A DNA stretch of 64,000 bases, taken from contig JADJOP010000004.1 of the NCBI GenBank assembly GCA_016713735.1, positions 1 through 64,000 of the forward strand, written 5' to 3'. Positions 46,176-55,989 of this stretch are shown in pieces. Each line of letters begins with the position of its first letter. The stretch's first letter is position 1. Position numbers and translations under genes: made by a program. A model generated the notes under the pieces. The model had not been told where the DNA came from and did no database searches. It was given only the letters and a program-made list of their open reading frames with translations. The DNA comes from Bryobacterales bacterium. Its GTDB lineage: Bacteria; Acidobacteriota; Terriglobia; Bryobacterales; Bryobacteraceae.

Positions 46176-47089
46176 ATGAACTGGAAACGGGTGGTTGTTG
46201 TTGGCATACTCACCGTGCTGCTCACCATAGCTCCGATGATATGGAACAACGCCGGGGGTGGTGGAGCGCTGGCAGATTTCGACAAGGAGTTGACGCGCGC
46301 TGGGCGGGAGCCAGCCGGGACTGGCTTTTGCAAGGATTTCGCCGAGCCGAGCGAATGTCGCACACGCATAAAGGACGTGATGACCAACGCCGCTCTGCTG
46401 TTGATGGTTGCCGATTGCGCGCGGCTGAGCGGTGATAGGGAACTGCAGGCCATGGTGGACGCCTATGTGACGACGCGGCAGGAAAGCCCGTGGCTACGCA
46501 TGGTGGATCCGAAGGGCCCCTTTGTAGCCCCGAGTGCCGAGCATTGGCGCAGCCTCCTGATTACCAGCGCTGGTTCTTGTGGGCGATGGCTCCGGGCCGG
46601 ATCCAACTCAGGTCGAGGAACGCGCTGACCTGGAGTCGCCCTGACCAGATGAAGCGCGGACGGCTCACACACCAGCTGATGGCCTGGGTGCTGTACCGGG
46701 AACATGCACGGCAGCACGCCGCAGTTGGAGAGGCGAGAATCCGCCATCTTGCCGAACGCGTGGCGGGCGAAGCGGTTCTCGACTTCCGCATCACGGATAT
46801 GTACTTGCAGCGGGTCGCCTTTGTTTTGTATGCGGGCCATCCAGACCTGATCCCTCCGCGATGGGTGGACCGCGTTTTGAGCGGACAACAAGCCGATGGC
46901 GGCTGGAACTGGGCGTGGTATGGCTGGGGCCCGCGGTTCTTTCATCTCCGCATCCCCGAGGATCGGTCGTCCGCACATCCGACCGTGCAAGGGCTTTGGA
47001 TCCTGCACATGCTGAGGTACCGCTATCCGAGTGGACGAAGCGCAACTACCGCTAACGAGCATGCGTCGAGTCGAAATCCGTTTCCGTAG
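46176..47089 (+). CDS. Membrane-anchored protein with alpha/alpha-toroid-like repeats (one frame break)
   Basis: Protein of about 305 residues. N-terminal membrane anchor VVVVGILTVLLTIAPMIW, then helical segments (RIKDVMTNAALLLMVADCAR, LPDYQRWFLWAMAPGR-like, HLAERVAGEAVLDFRITDMY) and near the end VLSGQQADGGWNWAWYGWGP, a QW-like motif seen in terpenoid cyclase/prenyltransferase toroids, followed by PTVQGLWILHMLRYRYP. Frames change near 46550-46560. I cannot name a function. Codon use differs from the rest of the window, and it lies next to IS and tRNA scars, so horizontal origin is likely. Confidence 0.6.
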
Positions 47090-47318
47090 CGGCAACCGTA
47101 GTGATCGCTCTCCGGAGCACTGTTTCCCTGATGCGGCCGGCTTCCTGTTGGGCTTCCAAGCAATGTGTGTGAACCGGCCTCACGCGCATCGCCCGGGGGC
47201 GGTTTTGAGCCGCACCCCGGCAATTTCGGTTTTCCTCAGCCATCACGTACAGCCAACGCCCGCAGGCAAATATGCGGCTCCATCAATTGGCTCTCTTCCC
47301 CGAAAAGGGCTTCTTGGC
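47090..47318. other. Gap without recognisable gene
   Basis: Two hundred and thirty bases of mixed composition lie between the toroid-like gene and the PQQ-propeller gene. Short frames exist on both strands but none has a motif, a ribosome site or biased codon use. Confidence 0.35.
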
Positions 47319-48687
47319 TCACGCGCGGAGGTCGTAGCAGAGCAGGCGGGGGCCCTTGGCGTGGAGGGCGTCGCGGGTGTGCTGGACGATGTGGAGCAGG
47401 CCGCGGAGAGGACGGGGCGACCAGGTTTCGCGGGGCGAAGAGCCAGGAGCGTGAAGATTCCTTTGTAGCCGGCGGGGGGTGAGGTCCATCCAGAGGAGGT
47501 GGCCGAGTTCGCCGAGGGCGAGGAAGCGGCCGTTGACGTGGGATCAGATTGCCGCGGTAGATGCTGATCAACTGTTCGCGGCCGTTGATGGACTCCTGCC
47601 ATTCGGGGTTGTGGCGCCAGACGACTTTGCCTGTGGCGGCGTTGAGGCAGGCAAGCGAGGCGTCGGGTTCGTTGCGGCCGTCGAAGCCGTAGAGGTGGCC
47701 GTTGTGCCAGATGGGGGTGTTGAAGGGGAGGCCGAAGTCGGGGGTGGTCCAGAGGGGTTTGAAACTTGAGGTCGGGGGTGATGGCGAGCATGGCGCCGCC
47801 GGTGCGGTAGCTTGCGGATATAAAGACCTGATTGTCTGATATGACGGGACAGGAGGCGTTGACGGATTCGTAACTGCGGGCTGCGCCAGGGGAAGGTGGC
47901 GTCGATGGCGCCGGTGGCGGGGTCGAGCATGGAGGAGGCCGCCGGTGGGGCTGGGGACTCGCCGCCTGCAAAGAGGAAGACGCGGCGTTTGCCGTGGACG
48001 GTGGCGGGATGGGGAGGCGTAGCTGGGTCCCCAGGTCGTTGCCGGCGCGCCAGAGGGGTTTGCCGGAGGCGGGTCGAAGGCGGCGAGGTGGGGCCGCCGG
48101 GGGCGCCGATTTGACGATCAATTTGCCGGATTCGAGGAGGGTGTGGTGGCGACGCCGAAGAAGTCCTGCTTGACGCCGAAGGCGGAGCGGAGGTCAAGTT
48201 TCCAGGCGAGTTTGCCGGAGTCGAGATGGAGGGTGAAGGGAGGGCTTTCGGCGCTGAGGGGTGGACGAGGCCGTTGGCGATGACGGCGCTGGAGCGGGGG
48301 CCGTTGTTGTAGCCGTAGCGGTCTTCGAACTGTGGGGTAATCGAAGGACCAGAGGAGGGCTCCGGTTTCGGGGTGGAGGCACTCGACGATTTCCCGCGAG
48401 CCCATGCGGTGGAGGAAGACGAGTTTGCCTTGGGCGAGGGTGGGGGAGCTGTAGCCGGTGCCTTTGGTGCGTTCCCAGACGAGGGGCGGGCCGGCGGCGG
48501 GGAAGGAGCTGGTGAGGTGGGTTTCCGGGGAGAAGCCGTCGTGGGTGGGGCCGAGGAAGGAGGGCCAATCGGAGGTGCGGGCGGCGGGCTTGAGGGCGCG
48601 TGGAGCGCGGTGGCGGGTGGTGGCGGCGGAGGGCTGGGCGCGGAGGGCGGGGGCGGCGAGGGCGCTGAGAAAGAGACGGCGGCGCAT
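47319..48687 (-). CDS. Tat-exported PQQ-binding-like beta-propeller protein (many indels)
   Basis: Protein of about 455 residues with signal MRRRLFLSALAAPALRAQ. Propeller blades show SDWPSFLGPTHDGFSPETHL, GTGYSSPTLAQGKLVFLHRM and ECLHPETGALLWSFDYPT, then out of frame LHLDSGKLAWKLDLRSAFGV, LAAFDPASGKPLWRAGNDLG, GYKGIFTLLA and the end LLCYDLRA-stop at 47319. These DxxTGxxxW-like repeats are typical of PQQ-type or BamB-like propellers. Indels occur near 48330, 48270, 48130, 48070, 47985, 47885, 47760, 47540 and 47440. No PQQ enzyme signature is clear, so it may be a structural propeller. Confidence 0.8.
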
Positions 48688-48749
48688 ATGGGGGTGAGGG
48701 TAAGACGAGGGGGGCGCCGTCATCGATTGGCAACGGGCGGCGTCATACA

Positions 48750-50076
48750 ATGGCGTTTATGACACAGCGTGTGTGGATGGCGGCGGGATTCTGTGTGCTG
48801 GCGGGAGCGGCGTGGATGCGCACGGCTCCGGCGGCCAAGGAGAACAAGATTCCGGCGAAGATTCTGCATGCGCCGTCGGCGCAGCCGGACCGCGTGATTC
48901 TGACGTGGGCGGGCGATCCGAAGACGACGCGGCGGTGACGTGGCGGACGGATGTGAGCGTCGAAAAAGCGGCGGCGGAGATTGCGCTGGCCGAGGATGGT
49001 CCGCTGTTTAAAAAGAAGAAGCGCGGGGTGGAGGCGCGGACCGAGGCGTATACGTCGGACCTGGGGCCGGCGCATTATCACTCGGTGCAATTCGAGGGGC
49101 TGACGGCGGGGACGAAGTATGTGTACCGGGTAGGGGATGGGGAGAACTGGTCAGAGTGGGCGCATTTCACGACGGCGAGCGAAAAGGCGGAGCCATTTGC
49201 ATTCGTGTATGTAGGCGATGCGCAGAACGACTTGTTTGAGATGTGGTCGCGGGTGATCCGGTCGGCGTATTCGGATGCGCCGAAGGTGAAGTTCCTGATG
49301 CACGCCGGGATTTGATCAACAACGCGGAGCGGGACGATCAGTGGGGCGAGTGGCACAAGGCGGCGGGTTGGATCAACATGTCGGTGCCGAGCGTGCCGGT
49401 GCCGGGCAACCATGAGTATGGAAAGCTGAACACGGGCGAACGGGGGTTGAACCGCAACTGGCGGCCGCAGTTCACGCTGCCGGGCAACGGGGTGGCGGGG
49501 TTGGAGGAGACGAATTACTACTTCGACATTCAGGGCGTGCGGGTGGTGGCGTTGAACACAAACGTGCAGCAGAAGGAGCAGGCGGAGTGGCTGGACAAGC
49601 TGCTGGCGAACAACCCGAACAAGTGGACGGTGGTGACGCACCATCATCCGATCTTTTCGACGGCCAAGGGGCGCGACAACAAGGAACTGCGCGAGGTGTT
49701 GAAGCCGGTGTATGACAAGCACCGGGTGGACCTGGTGTTAACGGGGCATGACCACTCGTATGGGCGGAGCAATGTGGTGGCGGGAGAGAACCGGCGCGAG
49801 GGGGGGACGGTGTATGTGGTGAGCGTGTCGGGTCCGAAGATGTACGAGGTGACGCCGGCGGCGTGGATGCAGCGCAAGGGCGAGGACACGCAGCTCTACC
49901 AGATCATCCGTGTGGACGGGGAGCGGCTGGTGTATGAGTCGCGGACGGCGCGTGGGAACTTGTATGACGCCTTTGAATTACGCAAACGGCGGAACGCGGC
50001 GAACGTGATGGTGAACAGGATTCCGGCTACGCCGGAGAACCGTCGGGGGGTAAGCGAGCCGAGCGGCGGCGAGTAG
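48750..50076 (+). CDS. Purple acid phosphatase-like metallophosphoesterase (two lost bases)
   Basis: Secreted phosphatase of about 442 residues. N-terminal signal/anchor RVWMAAGFCVLAGAAWM, a fibronectin-like N-domain (GPAHYHSVQFEGLTAGTKYV), then the dinuclear site motifs FVYVGDAQND, HAGDLINNAE, PGNHEYGKLN, VVTHHHPIFS and LTGHDHSYGR, the full purple acid phosphatase series. Frame breaks near 48925 (GACGACGCGG) and 49312 (GCCGGGATTTGATC, one base short) are restored as described. Likely releases phosphate from organic esters outside the cell. Confidence 0.88.
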
Positions 50077-50212
50077 GCGAAAACGGGTTGTGGGGTGTTT
50101 TTCGCTGGAAATTGGTGGATCGCGGGTGCATAGTTGGGGGGAGAAGCCCTGCCGCCGATCGATGCGGGAGGGGTGACGAAACGAGTCTCTGACGAAGGAA
50201 GAAGTAACAGTC

Positions 50213-51095
50213 ATGAGCACGTTGGAGGCGCCGCGCGGAGAGCGAGAGCGGGCAGCCATGCCGGTGGAGCCGGGGGTGAAGGCGCTCTTGGATGAGCTGC
50301 CGTTGCCTTTGCTGGCGCTGGATGAAGAGGGGCGGGTTGTGTGGTGGAACGGGGCGGCGGAGCGGCTTACGGGGCGGCCGTTGAGCGCGGCGCGGCGCTT
50401 GCGTTGGGATGACGACCTGTTGGTGACGATGGAAGGGGGGCGGCCGTTTCTGCGTCACCGTGAGGGGTATATGTCGCCGGTGGGTGCAGCGACCGGCGCC
50501 GCGGGGGTGGCTGGGCGAGGCGGCGACGCTCGTGTGCGTGACCGATGTGACGCCGTCGCTGAGCATCCTGGAATATGCGCGGCGGTTTCCGGAGCTGGAC
50601 TTGACCGATCCGTTAACGAACCTGGGGAACCGGCGTCTGGCGGCGCTGGAGGTGGAGGCGCACCTGATCCGGTATCAACTGCACCGTCAAGATTTCGGGG
50701 CGGTGTTGTTCGATGTGGACCTGCTGCATTGTTTGAACGAGCGGTTGGGGTATGACTGCAGCGACCGGGCGCTGGCGGGGATTGCGCGGACGCTGAGCGG
50801 GTGTCTGGAGGAGCACGACACGATTTGCCGCTGGCGGGGGGATCAGTTTCTGGCGATGGTGGTGGGGGAGTTAGGGGCGGTGGAGGCGCGGGCGGAGTTG
50901 TGCCGGAGCGCTGTGGAAGGGGCGCGGTTGGAGGGGGGAGGAGCGGGTGGGGCTGACGGTGTCGGCGGGGGTGGAGATGGCGACGCCGGGGCGCATCCGG
51001 AGGACTTAGTGGGGCGGGCGGAGTTCCGGCTCCGCGTGAGCAAGAGGCTCGGGAGGAACCGGATTACATCCAGCCGTGGAGATCACGCAGCGTAG
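50213..51095 (+). CDS. PAS-GGDEF protein with degenerate active site (indels)
   Basis: Protein of about 295 residues. PAS-like N-domain (LLDELPLPLLALDEEGRVVW, NGAAERLTGRPLSAARRLRW), then a GGDEF domain: DLTDPLTNLGNRRLAALEVE, FGAVLFDVDLLHCLNERLGY, and RWRGDQFLAMVVGE where GGDEF should be. The catalytic glycine and glutamate are replaced (RGDQF), and no RxxD inhibitory site precedes it, so it is probably not an active diguanylate cyclase but a GTP or c-di-GMP binding or partner protein. Indels near 50485-50500 and 50935. Its end overlaps the convergent aminotransferase gene by 13 bases. Confidence 0.78.
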
Positions 51096-52257
51096 AAGGC
51101 GCGGGCGGCTTCGACGCCGCTCGATTTGGGGGTGAAGCCTTCGGCGCGGAAAGCGGCTTCCATGCGGTCAAGCAGGAGGAGGACGTTTTCCTCACGTGAG
51201 CCGGCGCCCATGATGCCGATGCGGAAGACCTTGCCGGCGAGGGGTCCAAAGCCGCCGAGGATTTCGATGCCGTCGCCGTCCATGAGGCGCTTGCGGATGG
51301 CCATGTCGGTGATGCCTTCGGGGACGCAGGGGTGTTCAGCGCCCAGAGGCGTTTGCCGGGGGCGACGAGCATGCTGAGGCCCATGGCTTCGAGGCCGGCG
51401 ACGAAGGCCTTGTGGTTGCGTTCGTGGCGGGCGAAGCGGGCCGGGAGGCCTTCCTCGCGGATGATCTCAAGGGCTTCGCGGAGGGCGTAGAACATGGAGA
51501 TAGGCGCGGTGTGGTGGTAGCGGTGGGAGGCGCCGTAGTATTCGTCGAGGAGTTTGAGATCGAGATACCAGCTTTTGTGTGAGGTGGTGCGGTTGCGGAG
51601 GGCTTCCAGGGCGCGGGGAGAGATGGAAATGGGGGCGAGTCCGGGAGGCGCGCCGAGGCCTTTCTGGCTGCAGGAGTAGGCGGCGTCGATGCCGGTTTCG
51701 TCGATGTTGCAGGGCATGGTGCCGAGGGCGGTGACGCAATCGGCGATGACGAGGGCGCCGACTTCGTGGGCGGCTTCGCAGATGGCCTTGCCGGGTTGAA
51801 CGACGCCGGTGGAGGGTTCGGCCTGCGACGTAGGCGACGACGTTGGGCTGTTCGCGTTTGATGAAGTCGCGGGCTTCGTCGTCGGAGAAGTTCTCACCCC
51901 AGGGTTTTTCGAGGCGGACGACGTTGGCGCCCTGGCGCTTGCCCATTTCGGTGAGACGGTCGCAGAAGAAGCCGTTGGCGAAGACGGCCATTTTGGAGCC
52001 ATCGTTGATGAAGTTGGAGACGCAAGCTTCCATGCCGGCGCTGCCGGTGCCGGAGATGGCCATGGTGAACTGGTTGGTGGTGCCGAAGGCCTGGGCGAGG
52101 AGGGTGCGGATTTCCTCGGAGATCTGGAAGAAGTAAGGATCGAGGTGGCCGACGATGGCTGTGCCATGGCGGCATAGACGCGAGGTTCCACCATGCTCGG
52201 GCCGGGGCCCATCAGGAGCCGCTTAGGCGGTGAGAGAGTACACGTCAACTGAGACAT
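51083..52257 (-). CDS. Class V aminotransferase, alanine-glyoxylate type (indels)
   Basis: PLP enzyme of about 392 residues. RLLMGPGPSMVEPRVYAAMA opens the AGXT/PucG group; then SGTGSAGMEACVSNFINDGS, FANGFFCDRLTEMGKRQGAN, GALVIADCVTALGTMPCNID, the PLP lysine in DAAYSCSQKGLGAPPGLAPI, and the C-terminal SSGVEAARAFYAA. Indels near 52165, 51825 and 51330. It could transaminate glyoxylate with alanine or serine, or act in purine catabolism like PucG. Start ATG 52257. Confidence 0.85.
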
Positions 52258-52272
52258 AAGGTTCTAGTCTAC

Positions 52273-52436
52273 AATGCGGGCGGCGGGGGGCCGGGAGATT
52301 GGGGCAGGTGCGGGGGCCGGGGTCGGGCGTGGGGGCCAGGGGGCATAGGGCAGGCGCGGGGACCGGGAGATTGGGGAAGGAGGGCGGGCGGAGCGGGGGC
52401 TTGGGCGGGCATAGGGGGCTGGGGGGTGAGTGGGGA
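52273..52436. repeat. G-rich intergenic repeat tract
   Basis: The spacer between the aminotransferase and the oxidoreductase consists of G-run repeats: CCGGGAGATTGGGG occurs twice, GGGGGCCAGGGGGCATAGGG and GGGCATAGGGGGCTGGGGGG are related. It has enough clustered GGG runs for G-quadruplexes. A TAGAAT box (52437-52442) for the downstream gene follows directly. Confidence 0.6.
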
Positions 52437-52470
52437 TAGAATGTATGGTTCCGGTGAGCAGGAGACATTC

Positions 52471-53820
52471 ATGACCAATCCTCGAAGAACTTTGTGAAGA
52501 CGGCGGCGGCGGCGATTGCCACAGCGCGGTTCCCGATTTTAGGGGCCAACGATCGCGTGAACCTGGGGCTCGTGGGCCTGGGGGGCCGTGGCAACGACCA
52601 CATGAATTTCTACGGCAAGCTGGACACCGACGCCCGCATTGCGGCGGTGTGCGACGTGAACCAGGCGGCGCGGGAACGGGCCGTGGCGAAGATCCGCAAA
52701 GAGAAGGGGCATGATCCGAAAGAAGATGCGGACATGCGGACGATGTTTGAGTCAAAGGACATCGACGCGGTGTCGGTGGCGACGCCGAACCACTGGCATG
52801 CGCTGTCGGCGATCTGGGCGGCCAGGCGGCAGGACGTGTATGTGGAGAAGTAGGCGAGCCACAACGTGTTTGAGAGCCACCAGATGGTGGCGGCGCGGAA
52901 ATATAAGCCGGATGGTGCAGGTGGGTTCGCAGAGCCGGTCGATTCCGCACAAGATGAAGGCGATTCAGATGATCCGCAGGAGGGGCGATCGGGCAGTTGT
53001 ATCACGTGCGCGCCCTCTGTTACCGGCGGCGGTTTCGATTGGCGTGTCGCCGGATGAGCCTATGCCAGCGGGATTGAACTGGGATCTGTTCCTCGGGCCA
53101 GCGCAGTGGAAGCCTTACAGCAAGAACAAATTTGCCTACAACTGGCACTGGTTCTGGGACACGGGCAATGGCGACATCGGGAATCAGGGGGTGCACGAGT
53201 TGGACATCGCGCTCTGGGGCTGGGGCGGACGGGGTGGCCGCAGACGGTGTCCTCGACGGGCGGCAAGTATGCGTGGAAGGACGACCAGGAGACGCCGAAC
53301 ACGCAGCATGCGGCATTTGAGTTTGGCGACTCTCAAATTACGTTTGACGTGAGGAACCTGCCGACGCCGCCGGAAGGGCTGACGCCGATGCGGGGTCCGA
53401 ACTACGTGGGCGACCTCTTTTTTGGCGACGCCGGGTTCATTGTGCTGGACCATAGCGGGTTCTCGTTGTACAAGAGCACGGCGGGGAACATCAGCGGCGA
53501 CGCGGCGCGCGGGGCGGGCGCGGGGTCGCGGGAAAAGTATGAGCTGGTGTTGACGGAGAAGCCGTCGGGCGAGGATACGATTCCGCACATGAAGAACTTC
53601 CTCGATGCGGTGCGGTCGCGCGATTACACGAAAGCTGAACGCGGAGATTGCGATTGGGGCGCGGTCGGCGTCGTTCTGCCATTTGGCGAATATCGCGTAC
53701 AGGGTGGGGCGGACGCTGCGGTTGGATCAGTCCAATGGGCGGTTCCTGGGAGATGCGGAGGCGAATTCGATGCTGACGCGGGATTACCGGGCGCCGTATG
53801 AGGTGCCGGAGAAGGTGTAG
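52471..53820 (+). CDS. Tat-exported Gfo/Idh/MocA oxidoreductase (indels)
   Basis: NAD(P)-dependent oxidoreductase of about 450 residues with a twin-arginine signal (NPRRTFVKTAAAAIATA after correcting a lost base near 52495). Rossmann motif NLGLVGLGGRGNDH, then IAAVCDVNQAARERAV, AVSVATPNHWHALSA and VYVEKP; the substrate domain has YNWHWFWDTGNGDIGNQGVH and ELDIALWGLGRTGWPQTVSS. Further indels near 52853, 52910, 52970, 53035, 53215 and 53640. Ends VPEKV at 53820. Periplasmic Gfo/Idh enzymes act on sugars or sugar acids, often oxidising with a tightly bound cofactor. Confidence 0.87.
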
Positions 53821-53832
53821 GGGGGCGGGCAA

Positions 53833-53867
53833 GCACCGACTCGCTCACGCTCGCGGCTCCATAACGG
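53833..53867. repeat. Dispersed intergenic repeat, copy 5
   Basis: GCACCGACTCGCTCACGCTC then GCGGCTCCATAACGG, directly after the oxidoreductase gene. It shares ACTCGCT.ACGCTCG with copies 2 and 3 and the CGGCTC end with copies 1 and 4. Confidence 0.6.
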
Positions 53868-53912
53868 TTGGTGTGGGTGCGGGCGGGTGTGGTGTGCTTA
53901 TGCGAGGCCGCG

Positions 53913-54802
53913 CTATGGGCGGGCGACCTTGGTTGCCTTTGGTTTCTTGCAGAGGTTGCGGAGGGCGGCGATGTTGCGGGCGTAGTCGTCGGGGGCGTCG
54001 ACGGGGGTTTCGAGGATGAAGGTCTTGGCGGCGAGTTGGGGGTGATTGAGGATGCGCTCGAAGGCGGGGAGGCCGATGTGGCCTTCGCCGATGTGTTCGT
54101 GGCGGTCGAGGTGGGAGCCGCAGGGGGCCTTTGAGTCATTCATGTGAATGACAGGGATGTGGTCGAGGCCGAGTTCGGTGTCGAGGGCGGCGACGAGGGC
54201 TTTCATGGCGGCGGGGGTGGTGAAGTCGATGCCGGCGGCGAGGGTGTGGCAGGTGTCGATGCAGTAGCCGACGGCGTAGTCGAGTTTGCCTTCGATGCGC
54301 TGGCGGAGTTGGGCGAGTTCGCTGAACTGGGAGCCGATGGAGGAGCCGGCGCCGGCGAGTTTTCCAGGAGGAGGGTGAAGGTGTGTGACTTGATGCCGCG
54401 TGAGGCTTCGAGGATGCCTTCGGCGAAGCGGTCGTAGGCGGTGTCGAGGGTTTGGTCCTTGTACGAGCCGGGGTGGAGGACGAGGTATTCGGCGCCGATG
54501 GCGAGGGCGCGTTCGAGTTCACCGCGGAAGGCGTCGATGGATTTGGGGCGGTTGGCGGGATCGATGGAGGCGAGGTTGATGAGGTAGTTGGCGTGGACGA
54601 CGAGGGGGTTCACGTCGAGGCGCTGGCGGGCGTCGTTGAGCTTGGCGACGGCGGCGGGGGCGGGCATGGGGTTGCGCCAGGTGCGGGGGGAGCCGGAGAA
54701 GATCTGGGCGGTGTTGGCTCCGGCGGCGTGGGAGAGGACAGCGGCGTTTTCCAGAGCGCCGGCGGTGGAGGTGTGGGCTCCGATGCGATGGGAGAAAGCC
54801 AT
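53913..54802 (-). CDS. nfo: Endonuclease IV family (one frame break)
   Basis: AP endonuclease of about 296 residues. RIGAHTSTAGALENAAVLSH, NTAQIFSGSPRTWRNP, PLVVHANYLINLAS, YLVLHPGSYKDQ, then after correcting a lost base near 54364 LLLENTAGAGSSIGSQF, and FELGLDHIPVIHMNDSKAPC-like VIHMNDSKAPCGSHLDRHEH with the metal ligands, and HIGEGHIGLPAFERIL. It cuts abasic sites in base excision repair with three zinc ions. The start is 3 bases after the kbl stop, so it is in the threonine operon by position only. Confidence 0.92.
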
Positions 54803-54805
54803 GCG

Positions 54806-55989
54806 CTATGCTCCCACCTCGGCGCGGGCTTCGGCAAACTGCTGCGCGGCCCAAGTGAGTTGCTCAGGCGTATGGCGGGCGGAGACCTGGGTGCGGATAC
54901 GGGCTTTGCCGAGGGGGACGACGGGGTAGGAGAAGGCGACGACGTAGATGCCGCGGCGAGGAGGGCTTCGGCCATGCGGGAGGCGAGGACGGCGTCGCCG
55001 AGCATGACGGGGACGATGGGGTGTTCGCCGGGGAGGATGTTGAGGCCGAGTTCGGTCATGCGGGCGCGGAAGAGTTGGGTGTTCGAGCGAATGCGGGAGA
55101 CGAGGGTGGTGTCGCGTTCGATGAGATCGAGAGTCTTGATGGAGGCGGCGACGATGGCGGGGGCGAGGGAGTTGGAGAAGAGATAGGGGCGGGAGCGCTG
55201 GCGGAGGAGGTCGATGATGGGCTTGCGGCCGCTGGTGTAGCCGCCGCTGGCGCCGCCGAGGGCTTTGCCGAGGGTGCCGGTGAGGATGTCGATGCGGTCC
55301 ATGACGCCCCAATGTTCGGGGGTGCCGCGGCCGGTGGGGCCCATGAAGCCGACGGCGTGGGAGTCGTCGACCATGACCATCGCGCCGTATTTGTCAGCGA
55401 GGGCGCAGATGTCGCGGAGGGGGGCAAGGTAGCCGTCCATGGAGAAGACGCCGTCGGTGGCGATCAGTTTGTGGCGGGCAGAGGCGGCGGCCTGGAGCTG
55501 GGCCTCGAGGTCGTTCATGTCGCAGTTCTTGTAGCGGAAGCGCTGGGCCTTCGAGAGGCGGATGCCGTCGATGATGGAGGCGTGGTTGAGTTCGTCGGAG
55601 ATGACGGCGTCTTCGGGGCCGAGGATGGTTTCAAAGAGGCCGCCGTTGGCATCGAAGCAGGAGGAGTAGAGGATGGTGTCGTCGGTGCCGAGGAAGGAGG
55701 AGAGGCGCGATTCGAGCTGCTTGTGGATCTCCTGGGTGCCGCAGATGAAGCGGACGGAGGCCATGCCGTAGCCCCAGCGGGTGAGGGCTTCCTGGGCGGC
55801 GGCGGTGATTTCGGGGTTGTCGGCGAGGCCGAGGTAGTTGTTGGCGCAGAGGACGAGAACTTCGGCGCCGTCGTGGAGGCGGACCTGGGAGGACTGGGGC
55901 GAGGCGATGACGCGCTCGGGTTTCCAGAGGCCGGAAGAACGGATGCCGTCGAGTTGGGATTGGAGGAAGGCGGCGTAGTCGGGGGTCAC
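54806..55989 (-). CDS. kbl: Glycine C-acetyltransferase (2-amino-3-ketobutyrate CoA ligase), one frame break
   Basis: PLP enzyme of about 395 residues that splits 2-amino-3-oxobutanoate, the Tdh product, into glycine and acetyl-CoA. VLCANNYLGLADNPEITAAA, RFICGTQEIHKQLESRLSSF, DDSHAVGFMGPTGRGTPEHW and the lysine motif ILTGTLGKALGGASGGYTSG mark it. One base is missing near 54952, after which GIYVVAFSYPVVPLGKARIR resumes. The GTG start at 55989 overlaps the tdh stop (GTGA). Direct linkage to tdh favours Kbl over its paralogues BioF and HemA. Confidence 0.92.
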
